A stretch of 50,012 bases of DNA from Chloroflexota bacterium (lineage in GTDB: Bacteria; Chloroflexota; Dehalococcoidia; DSTF01; RBG-16-68-14). Made by a program: the position numbers and the translations under genes. The stretch covers positions 1 to 50,012 of the forward strand of contig JAJCYW010000013.1 of NCBI GenBank assembly GCA_029262675.1, written 5' to 3'. The notes under the pieces are model-generated. The model ran no database searches. It saw only the letters and a list, made by a program, of their open reading frames with translations, and was not told the DNA's origin. Below, one piece after another: positions 15,619-23,793 of this stretch (within the stretch, counting starts at the first letter, position 1; each line of letters begins with the position of its first letter).

Positions 15619-16683
15619 CTACTCCTGACCGCAGTTTAGGTCCACGGCGATGCCGCTTTCGTCCGCCACCGCCTGTATCTGCGAGCAGGTCTGGTTGAAC
15701 GCCGCGATTTCATCCTGGAGGCCGGGATCCGACAACAGCGTCTCAATGCCAGCGGCCGAGTCTGCGGCGGCCACGTCCCCCAGCAGGCCCCTGAAGGCGT
15801 CCACAGTGCGGCGGCCCGCCGTCACGACCGCATCGTGCGTCTCCTCGACCTCCGGCGGCGGGTTCAGTTCATCGAGAGCATCGATGAAGTCCTCGAGTAC
15901 GTTCGCGGTGTCGGTGAGGAAGGGCCCCATGAGATCGATGGCCTCGGCATCTGTCGTGATGGCGGCGATGTCCTTATCGATCTGGGCCTCCAGGTCGACC
16001 GAGCGCCGGCCGAACTCGTCGTTCAACTCGTCCAGCCTCCGAAAGTAGTCTTCCAGCGTGGAGGACTGCGCGGGCGGCTCCGCCTCGGCCAGCGGCCCGA
16101 ACTCGGCGCTCTCCAGGACTCCTTCCAGCGTATCGACGGAGTCGTCCCACCCATCTTCGGGCGCCTCAAGCACGAACTGATAGACGTTGCTGCCGTCGAC
16201 GTTCACGATGACGTAGCGCCTGACCATGGCTCCGTCGCCATCGTCCTCCAGCAGCTCAATAGCAACTCCCTCTTCGGCTCCAACGGACACGGTGTCCGGC
16301 TCCTCCACGACCTCGACCCGAGCCGTGCCTGCACCCGAGATCGCGCTGACCAGCGCTTCGGGGTCGGGAGGGTCGGTGTTGCCAGGCTCGACCGTCAGGC
16401 GCGGCCCCTGAGGTGCCATCGCCGTCAGGTCGGCCAGGCGCTCCGCGACCACCATGCCGCGGTCGCCGTTATCGAGGAACGCCCAGCCCTCGGGCAGGGC
16501 AAGCGTTACGCCAGCGGCGCTTACGTCCCCCCCATCGCCTTGTTCGCCGCCTGACAGCGGAAAGGCGGCTCCGTCTCCACCGCCGCCGCAGGCCGAGAGC
16601 AAGAACACGGAGAGCACCGCGCCGGCGAGCGTCGCGCGGATCGCGCGGCCGTTACCCTGTCGGCCTCGGGTTTGGGTTCTCAT
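15619..16683 (-). CDS. Predicted lipoprotein, unknown function
   Basis: 354 aa from the ATG at 16681-16683, which overlaps the upstream gene's stop as ATGA. The signal peptide has a basic N-terminus, a hydrophobic stretch (ATLAGAVLSVFLLSA) and lipobox LLSAC with C32 as the lipidated residue, then a Gly-rich linker. Residues about 55-190 (VTLALPEGWAFLDNGDRGM...YVIVNVDGSNVYQFVLEAPEDGW) look like a PsbP/DcrB-type sensory or stabilising fold. The second half is helical, rich in Asp, Glu and Ala, and may form a coiled coil. The function is unknown. It is probably displayed on the outer face of the membrane together with its secreted partner. Confidence 0.75.
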   Translation of the reverse strand: MRTQTRGRQGNGRAIRATLAGAVLSVFLLSACGGGGDGAAFPLSGGEQGDGGDVSAAGVTLALPEGWAFLDNGDRGMVVAERLADLTAMAPQGPRLTVEPGNTDPPDPEALVSAISGAGTARVEVVEEPDTVSVGAEEGVAIELLEDDGDGAMVRRYVIVNVDGSNVYQFVLEAPEDGWDDSVDTLEGVLESAEFGPLAEAEPPAQSSTLEDYFRRLDELNDEFGRRSVDLEAQIDKDIAAITTDAEAIDLMGPFLTDTANVLEDFIDALDELNPPPEVEETHDAVVTAGRRTVDAFRGLLGDVAAADSAAGIETLLSDPGLQDEIAAFNQTCSQIQAVADESGIAVDLNCGQE

Positions 16684-17747
16684 GGGAAGCGCTTGTCCCA
16701 CTGGGCAGCGTCCCGCGCCGCGAGCAACTCCATGAAGCGCTGCACGGTTCTCAACGCCTGCTCTTCTCTCTTGGCAAAGGCGGCTGCGCTCTGGTCAGGA
16801 GCGTCAGGGTCGTTGGGCATGCTGGCGATCTTCTTGATCACCGGCATGGCCGTGACGATGGACGGGAACAACGGCTCTCCGCCCGGCCCCTCCATACCGG
16901 CGAGAACGAGAGCCCTCGACAGCCGCTCCTTCATCGCCCTCTCGTTGAGCGAGTAATCGGTGATCTTCCTGTCAAACTCCCGTGCGAACCGCGTAGCGAC
17001 CACCAGCCCAGGCCGCTGGCCAGGGCAGTCACCCATTCCAGGCTCAACCAGGCCAATTCCCTGCACAACCTTAGGTTCCGGACAGTCCGTCAACTCGTTG
17101 ATGCGCGGGACGAGACCCTCGATACCTGCCTCGCCTGCGAAAATCTCTAGGATGTCAACGAAGGGGTCGGTGGAGTTGTCGGGCGGCTCCCCCGCGTCTT
17201 CCGCCGGATCGGCTGGGGCTGGTCCCGCGTCCGGATCCGCGGCCCGCGATACGGTTGCGGTGAAGGTGCCCTCGTCCGGGGGCTCACCAAGAACACCGAC
17301 TACACGGTCGCCGTCAAAGGTGGCTGCCCAACTGACGGTCTCGGAGTTTACGTCTGCCGTGCCTTTGGGACATCCGGAAACAATGGAACTCGTTGTCGTC
17401 AGGTCGGCCGTCCCGCGTAGCACACTGCCGAATCCTCCATCGTAGGTCCCGGTCATTCGCCCAGCGGAGCTGACGGTGTATGTACAGAGAACGTACTCAT
17501 CCTTGCCTACCGGAATAGGTACGGAGGCCCGGAGCCGGAAAGATACGTCGCCCGCCACCTCCCCGCCCTCAGAAGGAAAGTGAAGCTCTATCTGGGTGGC
17601 CTCTACCGACACGCCGGACGGGGCGCTTAACCCGTCGAAGGTGCCCACAGCCGTAATGATCTCTTGCGCCCCGGCGGGCGCGGACTCCGGCGGCACGCCC
17701 AGGAGGATGAGGGTCAAGAGGACTGCCAAGAGAAGACGACGACTCAT
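16680..17747 (-). CDS. Secreted protein, unknown function
   Basis: 355 aa with a clear signal peptide (MSRRLLLAVLLTLILLG...APAGAQ). The first part of the mature protein is beta-rich (about 30-170), followed by a Pro/Asp/Ala-rich linker. The C-terminal helical region (about 190-355) has a Cys pair (CPEPK...CPG). No family recognised. It has its own promoter (17777-17805) and a GGGAG ribosome site. It is coupled by an ATGA overlap to the lipoprotein gene, so the two products probably act together outside the membrane. Confidence 0.7.
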   Translation of the reverse strand: MSRRLLLAVLLTLILLGVPPESAPAGAQEIITAVGTFDGLSAPSGVSVEATQIELHFPSEGGEVAGDVSFRLRASVPIPVGKDEYVLCTYTVSSAGRMTGTYDGGFGSVLRGTADLTTTSSIVSGCPKGTADVNSETVSWAATFDGDRVVGVLGEPPDEGTFTATVSRAADPDAGPAPADPAEDAGEPPDNSTDPFVDILEIFAGEAGIEGLVPRINELTDCPEPKVVQGIGLVEPGMGDCPGQRPGLVVATRFAREFDRKITDYSLNERAMKERLSRALVLAGMEGPGGEPLFPSIVTAMPVIKKIASMPNDPDAPDQSAAAFAKREEQALRTVQRFMELLAARDAAQWDKRFP

Positions 17748-17756
17748 AGCTCGGCT

Positions 17757-17835
17757 CCCGCTATCTAATGCAGCCGAGTATAGGCGCGGTCTGCCGCGCC
17801 GTCAACGGCCGAACGGCCCCTTTGTAGATAGCGGG
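17757..17835. repeat. 11-bp inverted repeat flanking the island promoter
   Basis: CCCGCTATCTA (17757-17767) and its exact complement TAGATAGCGGG (17825-17835), 57 bp apart. The promoter of the secreted gene lies between them, as do two smaller hairpins (GGCGCGG...CCGCGCC and GGCCGAACGGCC). Confidence 0.6.
17777..17805 (-). promoter_or_regulatory. Promoter of the secreted/lipoprotein pair
   Basis: Minus strand: -35 TTGACG (17800-17805), 17-bp spacer, -10 TATACT (17777-17782). The predicted start is about 22 nt before the ATG at 17747. Confidence 0.65.
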
Positions 17836-17844
17836 CGCCCAGCC

Positions 17845-18651
17845 CTAACTCGGTTGGCAGGTGCGACAGAAGTTGGTGATGCGCTGCCCGGCGGTGATCT
17901 CGGAGATGCGCGTGCCGCAGACAGGGCACTGCTCGCCGCCACGACGGTGGATCTTGAGGAAGTCGCGCCGCTCCTCATAGTTGAGCTCATCCTGCATCTG
18001 CTCGGCCACGAGAGGCGTCGCCCAAGCGAACGTCTTGCCGATCGCGGCGTAGAGGCGTGCGATGTCGTCGCCGTCGAGCTGCGTCCGCCTGCGATACGGG
18101 TGGAGGCGTGCGGCGAACAGGATCTCGTCCGCGTACGCGTTGCCGATGCCGGCCAGGAACTTGTGGTTGACCAGCATGTTCTTGATCTGGCCGCGGAACT
18201 TCATGATCCGTTCGTTGAACTCCTCTTCGGAGACACCTAACGCATCCGGACCCATCTCCGCGAACTGGGGTACGTCTCCGAGCCGGTCGCCCGGCACCAC
18301 GTAGATCTTCCCCATTAGCCGCTGGTCGACATAGCGCAGCTCCCGACCGTTCGAGAGCGCCAGCGCCATGCAGGTTTTCGCGTGGCGCTTGGCGTCCGGC
18401 GTCACGTACTGGAAGCGGCCCGTCAGCATGGCGTTGATCACCAGCGCGTGGCCGCTCGACAGGTTGAAGATCAGAAACTTGCCCTGCCGCTCGGTCCGGC
18501 CGAACTCCACGCCCGTCAACGTACTGACGAAGTCACTTCTCGTCGTACGGAACACCACCGGGATACGGTACTCGGCTTCGTTAATCGTTACGCCGGGCAG
18601 GCGCTCGTTGAGAAAGCCTCGGATGGCTTCCAGATCAGGAATCTCGGGCAT
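17845..18651 (-). CDS. Fpg/Nei-family DNA glycosylase
   Basis: 268 aa. Begins MPEIPDLEAI, with the catalytic Pro2 and Glu3 of the family. The helix-two-turn-helix segment includes NMLVNHKFLAGIGNAYADEILF (split: NHKFLAGIGNAYADEILF). The C-terminal zinc finger CPVCG...FCRTCQ is complete. The enzyme removes oxidised bases and cuts the DNA backbone (base-excision repair). Fpg and Nei subtypes cannot be separated with confidence by eye. Its start overlaps pheA by 17 bp. The last 36 bp have a degenerate second copy at 15568-15603. Confidence 0.9.
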   Translation of the reverse strand: MPEIPDLEAIRGFLNERLPGVTINEAEYRIPVVFRTTRSDFVSTLTGVEFGRTERQGKFLIFNLSSGHALVINAMLTGRFQYVTPDAKRHAKTCMALALSNGRELRYVDQRLMGKIYVVPGDRLGDVPQFAEMGPDALGVSEEEFNERIMKFRGQIKNMLVNHKFLAGIGNAYADEILFAARLHPYRRRTQLDGDDIARLYAAIGKTFAWATPLVAEQMQDELNYEERRDFLKIHRRGGEQCPVCGTRISEITAGQRITNFCRTCQPS

Positions 18652-19468
18652 CGTCGTATCGGGGATACGAACCGAGCAGGCGGAAGAAGTGCGCTTTCTC
18701 TTCCACGGCGGCTAGCGCCTCGCGGACCTGCGGGTCGCTGCGGTGACCCTCCATATCGATGAGGAAGATGTAGATGCCGAGCCCTTCGCGCGATGGCCGC
18801 GACTCGATTTTCGTCAGGTTTATTGAACGCTCAGAGAAGGCGTGGAGGACCTCGACGAGCGACCCTGGCTTGTCATGCGGTACGGAGAACGCAATCGACG
18901 TCTTGTCCGCGCCGGTCGGGTCGCTGTCGCTGTTGGCGAGGACGACGAAGCGCGTCTTGTTGTGCAGTCCGTCCTGGATTCCGCGGGCCAGCAGCTCGGC
19001 ACCGTAGAGCTCCGCTGCCCGCGCCGCGCCGACGGCTGCGCCGCCCTCCTCTCGAAGCGCAGTCTCCACAGCGGCTGTGGTGGAAAGCGACGCTTCCTGG
19101 CGTGCATCGGGGAAGCGGCGGTCTAGGAACAGACGGCACTGGTTCAGCGCCTCAGGCTTGGAGTAGATCACCCGCACGTCGTCGCTCTTCGTGCCCGGAC
19201 GGACGATCAGGCAGAGCTCGATGGGGAGGATCAGCTCCCTGCAAATCGCCAGCTGCGAATCGTGCACGAGCGCGTCCAGCGTGCGGTTGACCGAGCCCTC
19301 CAGGCTGTTTTCGATCGGCAGGACGCACTGGTCCGCGTCGCCAGACTCGACCGCGGCCGCGACCGTCGCCTCGCTCGCGTACGGCACCAGCTCGGCGCCC
19401 GGCGAGTATCGTGCGGCTGCTTCCTCCGTGAAGGTCCCTGCCGGCCCCAAGTACGCCAGGAGCATCAT
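18635..19468 (-). CDS. pheA: Prephenate dehydratase
   Basis: 277 aa, monofunctional (no chorismate mutase domain). It converts prephenate to phenylpyruvate in phenylalanine synthesis. The catalytic domain starts LAYLGPAGTFTEEAA and contains PIENSLEGSVNRTLD and the NKTRF motif (T172-R173-F174), known to be essential in the family. A C-terminal ACT domain (about 190-270) carries the ESRP allosteric motif for feedback by phenylalanine. It lies 11 bp after a TrkA gene and overlaps fpg, so it is transcribed with both. Confidence 0.95.
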   Translation of the reverse strand: MMLLAYLGPAGTFTEEAAARYSPGAELVPYASEATVAAAVESGDADQCVLPIENSLEGSVNRTLDALVHDSQLAICRELILPIELCLIVRPGTKSDDVRVIYSKPEALNQCRLFLDRRFPDARQEASLSTTAAVETALREEGGAAVGAARAAELYGAELLARGIQDGLHNKTRFVVLANSDSDPTGADKTSIAFSVPHDKPGSLVEVLHAFSERSINLTKIESRPSREGLGIYIFLIDMEGHRSDPQVREALAAVEEKAHFFRLLGSYPRYDDARDS

Positions 19469-19479
19469 GGCAGCTCCGG

Positions 19480-20142
19480 CTATCCTGTTTCCGTCAGTGC
19501 GGCCCGCAGCGCCTCTTCGCTCTCAACAAGCGTGGCCACGACGATGTCCTCCCCGCCTTGGAGTTCCAGCGCGTCGTCGGGTGCTCTCGGCGTGCCACTT
19601 GCGTCGACGACACCCCAGACGATCGAATCGGCTGGCAGCGACAACTCCCCGAGCTTCATCCCGGCGACGCGCGCGCCCTCGGGAATCTTGATCTCGACGA
19701 TTTGGAACCCGCTGCTGAGGGTGAGGAGCGGGATCAGCGGATGGCTGGGTAGCTCCTGTTCGATCTGCGAGAGGATGGCGGACGTCGCGCTGACGGTAAA
19801 ATCGATGCCGAGCTTGCGGAAGATCGCTTCGTTCTTCGGGTTGTTGATGCGGGCGACGGTGCGCGGGACGTTAAACACGTGCTTGGCGACCTGGCAGGCG
19901 ACCAGGTTGTCCTGGTCCGCGCCCGTTACGGCCAACAGCAGATCGGCGCGACCGGTGCCAACCTGTTCCTGGATCGCTGCCTCGCAGCCGTCCCCCCGCA
20001 TGACGATCTCGCCGAGCGTCTCCGCGATCTCGGCGCTGCGCGCGGAATTCTCCTCGATAACGAGCACTTCGTGGTTGGACTCCACCAGCTCTTTCGCTAG
20101 GTAGAACCCGACCTGTCCTCCACCGATGATGACGATGTACAT
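19480..20142 (-). CDS. TrkA-type potassium-channel regulatory protein (RCK-N and RCK-C)
   Basis: 220 aa. N-terminal Rossmann domain with GGGQVGFYLAKEL and the acidic EEN that binds NAD(H). It has the usual GDG...AGVTGADQDNL-type segment (AVTGADQDNLVACQVAK). A C-terminal TrkA_C domain spans about 135-220 (FQIVEIKIPEGARVAGMKLGEL). Such proteins gate Trk/Ktr potassium uptake. The membrane subunit is not in this window. It is paired with a second, N-domain-only paralogue just upstream. Confidence 0.9.
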   Translation of the reverse strand: MYIVIIGGGQVGFYLAKELVESNHEVLVIEENSARSAEIAETLGEIVMRGDGCEAAIQEQVGTGRADLLLAVTGADQDNLVACQVAKHVFNVPRTVARINNPKNEAIFRKLGIDFTVSATSAILSQIEQELPSHPLIPLLTLSSGFQIVEIKIPEGARVAGMKLGELSLPADSIVWGVVDASGTPRAPDDALELQGGEDIVVATLVESEEALRAALTETG

Positions 20143-20164
20143 GGCGTGCGCACAGACCCCGCGC

Positions 20165-20569
20165 CTACGAGGCCTCCAGCGCCTCCTTCACCATCCGCGT
20201 GCCCACGTTCGTCGGTGCGATCGTCCGCAAACCTAGGTTCTTATACATCTGCTCCCGGATCGGGTCGTAGATGCGACAGACAACGCGCGGCACTCCAAAG
20301 ATGTGCTGGGCGATCTGAGAGGCCATGACATTGCGGTTGTCCCCCGCCGTTAGCGCCACGAACGCATCGGCCTCTTCGATGCCGGCGCGAACCAGCACAT
20401 CCTGGTCGATCGCGTTTCCCGTGATCTTGCGTCCACCGAACGCTTCCGGCAGGAAACGGTCGAACTGGTAGGCGTTAGGGTCCAAGATGGTGACGTCGGC
20501 CCCTTCTTCATCAAGCGCGATAGCGAGCTGGGAACCGACGCGGCCGCAGCCCATGATGATCACCTTCAC
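20165..20569 (-). CDS. TrkA-N-only potassium-uptake regulator
   Basis: 134 aa from the GTG at 20567-20569. This has a GGAGG ribosome site 6-7 bases upstream and starts just after the uspA stop. A single Rossmann domain has MGCGRVGSQLAIALDEEGADVTILD and FVALTAGDNRNVMASQIAQ. There is no RCK-C domain, unlike its neighbour. The two may form a hetero-oligomeric ring on a Trk/Ktr channel. A longer frame reaching 20617 overlaps uspA and is not preferred. Confidence 0.88.
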   Translation of the reverse strand: MKVIIMGCGRVGSQLAIALDEEGADVTILDPNAYQFDRFLPEAFGGRKITGNAIDQDVLVRAGIEEADAFVALTAGDNRNVMASQIAQHIFGVPRVVCRIYDPIREQMYKNLGLRTIAPTNVGTRMVKEALEAS

Positions 20570-20570
20570 G

Positions 20571-21020
20571 TCACTCCTCCACCTTGTGGCGGCAGAGCCA
20601 GACCTCGCACGGCGCATTGCGCATCACGTGCTCGACGACTTTGCCGAACTGGAACTCGCCGAACGGGCGCTGATAGTCCGACCCCAAGATCACCAGGTCG
20701 ACATTGAGGTTCACCGACTCGTCCACGATCGCCGTCCCTGCCTCGCGGGCCTGCAGGATCTCGCCCTCCGCAGTGAACCCCTGCTCGCGCGCCACCTGCT
20801 GAGCCTCCGCCAGGATTCGCTCCGCCGCCTCGGCTTCCGATTCGACCTCGGCATCGAGAGGCAGGTTCCGCTTCACCTCGATCACGTGAACTAAGAAGAC
20901 CTTGCCCTTGTTGCCACGAGCGATCTCACCGGCGATTGCTACGGCCTGGAGGCTCGCGTGGGAACCATCCACCGGAACCAGAATGGTACGAAGATGCGCT
21001 GTCGATTCCGAAGGGGCCAA
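20571..21020 (-). CDS. Universal stress protein, UspA family
   Basis: 149 aa, a single Usp domain starting TILVPVDGSHASLQAV. The C-terminal nucleotide loop, usually GSxGxxG(9x)GS/T, reads GSDYQRPFGEFQFGKVVEHV. The last GS is replaced by GK, so ATP binding is uncertain. First gene of the operon uspA-trkA-trkA-pheA-fpg. Linking a stress protein to potassium regulators is a recurring arrangement and suggests osmotic or ionic control. Confidence 0.88.
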   Translation of the reverse strand: MAPSESTAHLRTILVPVDGSHASLQAVAIAGEIARGNKGKVFLVHVIEVKRNLPLDAEVESEAEAAERILAEAQQVAREQGFTAEGEILQAREAGTAIVDESVNLNVDLVILGSDYQRPFGEFQFGKVVEHVMRNAPCEVWLCRHKVEE

Positions 21021-21070
21021 ATGCCACCGACCTCTATTCCAGATTGAGTGCCCCGGCGGGCAGCACGCGC

Positions 21071-21099
21071 ATTATAGTCCCGCGCTCCCGCACGAGCAA
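21071..21099 (-). promoter_or_regulatory. Promoter of the uspA-trkA-pheA-fpg operon
   Basis: Minus strand: -35 TTGCTC (21094-21099), 17-bp spacer, -10 TATAAT (21071-21076). Predicted leader of about 44 nt. Confidence 0.6.
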
Positions 21100-21217
21100 G
21101 GCTCGCGCACAAGCCTGCTTGTAGAGGCATCGTAGCGCAGGATAGAATGGAGTGGGCGGATGTCCGCCCGGCCAGTATTTCCCCGATCTGATTGGCCCGA
21201 TGTGATTGGAGCGAGTC

Positions 21218-22135
21218 ATGCCACCGCAGGACGGAAACGGAGCATCTCAGTCAGCAGAAACCGGCACGTGGAAGGTCAAGGCCGGCCTTGCCCAGATGCT
21301 GAAGGGCGGCGTGATCATGGACGTGGTCACGCCTGAACAGGCCGAGATCGCCCAGGAAGCGGGCGCCTGCGCCGTGATGGCGCTGGAACGCGTTCCCGCC
21401 GATATTCGGGCCGACGGCGGCGTCGCGCGCATGTCCGACCCCGAAGTTATCTCGCGCATCATCGACGCCGTGACGATCCCCGTCATGGCCAAGTGCCGCA
21501 TCGGGCACCCCGTCGAAGCGCAGGTGCTGGAAGCGCTGGGCGTTGACTACATCGACGAATCGGAGGTGCTGACGCCGGCCGACGAGCGCTTCCACGTGGA
21601 CAAGCGGCCGTTCAAAGTGCCCTTCGTCTGCGGCTGCCGCAACCTGGGCGAGGCGCTTCGCCGCATCGGTGAGGGCGCCGCGATGATGCGCACCAAGGGC
21701 GAGGCGGGCACCGGCAACATCGTCGAGGCCGTACGCCACATACGCACGGTCTGGGACGGCATTCGCAGGCTGCAGCACATGCCGGTCGAGGAGCTGATGG
21801 CGGAAGCCAAGGAGCTTGGAGCGCCGTACGAACTGCTGCTGGAGACGCGCTCGTTGGGACGCCTGCCAGTCGTCAACTTCGCCGCCGGCGGCGTCGCGAC
21901 GCCGGCGGACGCAGCGCTGATGATGCAGTTGGGCGCGGACGGCGTCTTCATCGGCTCCGGCATCTTCAAGTCAGAGGATCCGGCACCGCGCGCGAAGGCC
22001 GTCGTTCAGGCGGTGACACACTATCAGGACCCGGAGATCATCGCGGAGGTCTCGCGCGGTCTCGGCCAGCCGATGCGCGGACTGGAAATCAGCCAGATTC
22101 CGGAAGAGGAGCTCCTCGCGAAGCGCGGCTGGTAG
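21218..22135 (+). CDS. pdxS: Pyridoxal 5'-phosphate synthase, PdxS subunit
   Basis: 305 aa from the ATG at 21218, which has GGAG six bases upstream; a TTG at 21206 is in frame but overlaps that site. PdxS builds PLP from ribose 5-phosphate, glyceraldehyde 3-phosphate and ammonia. Visible signatures are [13 protein letters not shown], the Schiff-base lysine in [27 protein letters not shown] carrying the second lysine, and [37 protein letters not shown] phosphate loop (here [11 protein letters not shown]). pdxT follows 20 bp later; together they form the 24-subunit synthase. Confidence 0.97.
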   Translation: MPPQDGNGASQSAETGTWKVKAGLAQMLKGGVIMDVVTPEQAEIAQEAGACAVMALERVPADIRADGGVARMSDPEVISRIIDAVTIPVMAKCRIGHPVEAQVLEALGVDYIDESEVLTPADERFHVDKRPFKVPFVCGCRNLGEALRRIGEGAAMMRTKGEAGTGNIVEAVRHIRTVWDGIRRLQHMPVEELMAEAKELGAPYELLLETRSLGRLPVVNFAAGGVATPADAALMMQLGADGVFIGSGIFKSEDPAPRAKAVVQAVTHYQDPEIIAEVSRGLGQPMRGLEISQIPEEELLAKRGW

Positions 22136-22155
22136 ACCCGCCGGCTGATAGATCG

Positions 22156-22788
22156 ATGAAGATCGGCGTCCTCGCGCTCCAGGGCGATTTCGAAGAGCAC
22201 ATCACCGTGCTCCGGAACCTGGGCGCGAACACTTCCGAAGTCCGCCTTCCGGAACAACTGCAAGACCTGGACGGCTTGGTGATCCCCGGCGGCGAGAGCA
22301 CGACCATCAGCCGGCTGCTGGTTCGCTGGCAGCTTATCGACCCGATCAGGCGCCGCGCGAGCGAGGGCATGGCGATCTGGGGCACCTGCGCCGGAGCGAT
22401 CCTGCTGGCCGAACGCGCGCCGGACCTGGACCGCGAAGGCCTGCGCCTGATGGACATCGGCGTGGAGCGGAATTCTTTTGGCCGGCAGGTCGATAGCTTC
22501 GAGGCCGATGTCGACGTCACCGGGTTCGCAGGGCCGCCATTCCGCGCCGTCTTCATCCGCGCGCCCCGCATCACCGACGTCGGCGGCGCTGCGACGGCCC
22601 TCGCGCAGCTACCGGACGGCGCCATCGTTGCCGCGCAGCAGGACCGGCTGCTGACGACGGTCTTCCACCCCGAGCTGACGGACGACGCCCGCTTCCATCA
22701 ACACTTTCTCGCCCTGGCGGCGAACGGCGCAGGGGCGCGACTGCCACGTCAGGCAGACACTACCGACGCCGTCGGCCAGACTGCCTGA
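22156..22788 (+). CDS. pdxT: Pyridoxal 5'-phosphate synthase, glutaminase subunit PdxT
   Basis: 210 aa. Class I glutamine amidotransferase that supplies ammonia to PdxS. It starts MKIGVLALQGDFEEH. GGEST lies before the nucleophile, the catalytic Cys is in WGTCAGAIL, and the His-Glu pair is in FHPELTDD. GVERNSFGRQVDSFEA matches the family. Length is slightly above the usual 190-200 because of a C-terminal tail. Confidence 0.96.
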   Translation: MKIGVLALQGDFEEHITVLRNLGANTSEVRLPEQLQDLDGLVIPGGESTTISRLLVRWQLIDPIRRRASEGMAIWGTCAGAILLAERAPDLDREGLRLMDIGVERNSFGRQVDSFEADVDVTGFAGPPFRAVFIRAPRITDVGGAATALAQLPDGAIVAAQQDRLLTTVFHPELTDDARFHQHFLALAANGAGARLPRQADTTDAVGQTA

Positions 22789-22815
22789 CGCGGCGAGGGA
22801 GCCAATGCTGACGAC

Positions 22816-23778
22816 ATGACGAGCGCGCGCACCGTCCGCCCTACCGACCTCGTCGCGCTGGTCGCGTACGACGGCCGCGTGTACCCGAACGTCGCCGTCA
22901 CCCGCGACCGCACCGGCACGCAAGCCGCGCCTCACCCCTTGGAGACCGCGCTTGAGCAGTGGTTCTCGTTCGCTACCGGGCGGCACACCTGGATCAACAT
23001 TCGCGGCGCCACGCTTCGTGGCCTCGCCTCTGCCCGCCTTCGCAGCTCGAAGGCAGCCTGGGAGGTCGATTGCTTGATCGACGCCGCGGACGACGACGAG
23101 ACGGTGCTCACGGGCCTGTTGGAGCAGGTCTCCACCGACGCCGGCCAGGCCGGGGCCGAGAAGGTCTTCCTGCGCGTGGAGGCGGAGAGCCCCGTGATCG
23201 CTGCCGCGGCCCGCAGCGGTTTCGCGCCGTACCTCAACGAGCGCCTTCTCGCCTACACTCCGGAGGATGGCCGGCCGGACCCTCCCGCGGAACCGGATGT
23301 GGCTGGCGGCCTGACGTCGCGCCGCTGGAGCAAGGCCGACGCTTATTCCACGTTCCGCCTCTACAACCGCTGGACCCCGGAGACCGTCCGCCGCGTGGAG
23401 GCTGCCACCTTCCGCGAATGGCAGGCAATGCGCGAGCGCGTCTCGCCACGACGAGGGACGCACCAGCGCGTGCTGGAGCGCGACGGCGAGATAGCCGGGT
23501 GGCTGCGCACAGCGGCCGACGGAGAGCTGGGCCGGTTCGATATGATGGTAGAGGAGGCGGAGTTGCTCGACGTGCTGATCGACGAAGCGCTGCGTAAGTT
23601 GGGCGAGCAGTCCGCGCTGTTCAGCCTCGTCCCAGAGTTCGCGGCTGGCCTGCGGTCGCGGCTCGACGAGCGCGGGTTCGAAGAACGAGGAGCCTACACG
23701 GTACTGGCGCGCTCCACCACGCGGAGAGTTGAAGAACTGAAACCGGAGCCCGTCGCGGTGCAGTCGTATCCGGCCTAA
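22816..23778 (+). CDS. Putative GNAT-fold protein, possibly two tandem domains
   Basis: 320 aa. Not clearly assignable. The segment WEVDCLIDAADDDETVLTGLLEQVSTDAGQAGAEKVFLRVEAES...AAARSGFAPYLNE has the look of an N-acetyltransferase half-domain: strand, helix, then a GF-Y motif. A similar pattern recurs at the C-terminus (LLDVLIDEALRKLG...SRLDERGFEERGAY), so a tandem GNAT arrangement is likely. The acetyl-CoA loop is degenerate. It sits between pdxT and the R3H ATPase (15 bp gap) and may be transcribed with them. Substrate unknown. Confidence 0.55.
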   Translation: MTSARTVRPTDLVALVAYDGRVYPNVAVTRDRTGTQAAPHPLETALEQWFSFATGRHTWINIRGATLRGLASARLRSSKAAWEVDCLIDAADDDETVLTGLLEQVSTDAGQAGAEKVFLRVEAESPVIAAAARSGFAPYLNERLLAYTPEDGRPDPPAEPDVAGGLTSRRWSKADAYSTFRLYNRWTPETVRRVEAATFREWQAMRERVSPRRGTHQRVLERDGEIAGWLRTAADGELGRFDMMVEEAELLDVLIDEALRKLGEQSALFSLVPEFAAGLRSRLDERGFEERGAYTVLARSTTRRVEELKPEPVAVQSYPA

Positions 23779-23793
23779 AGAGGAATACGGGCG

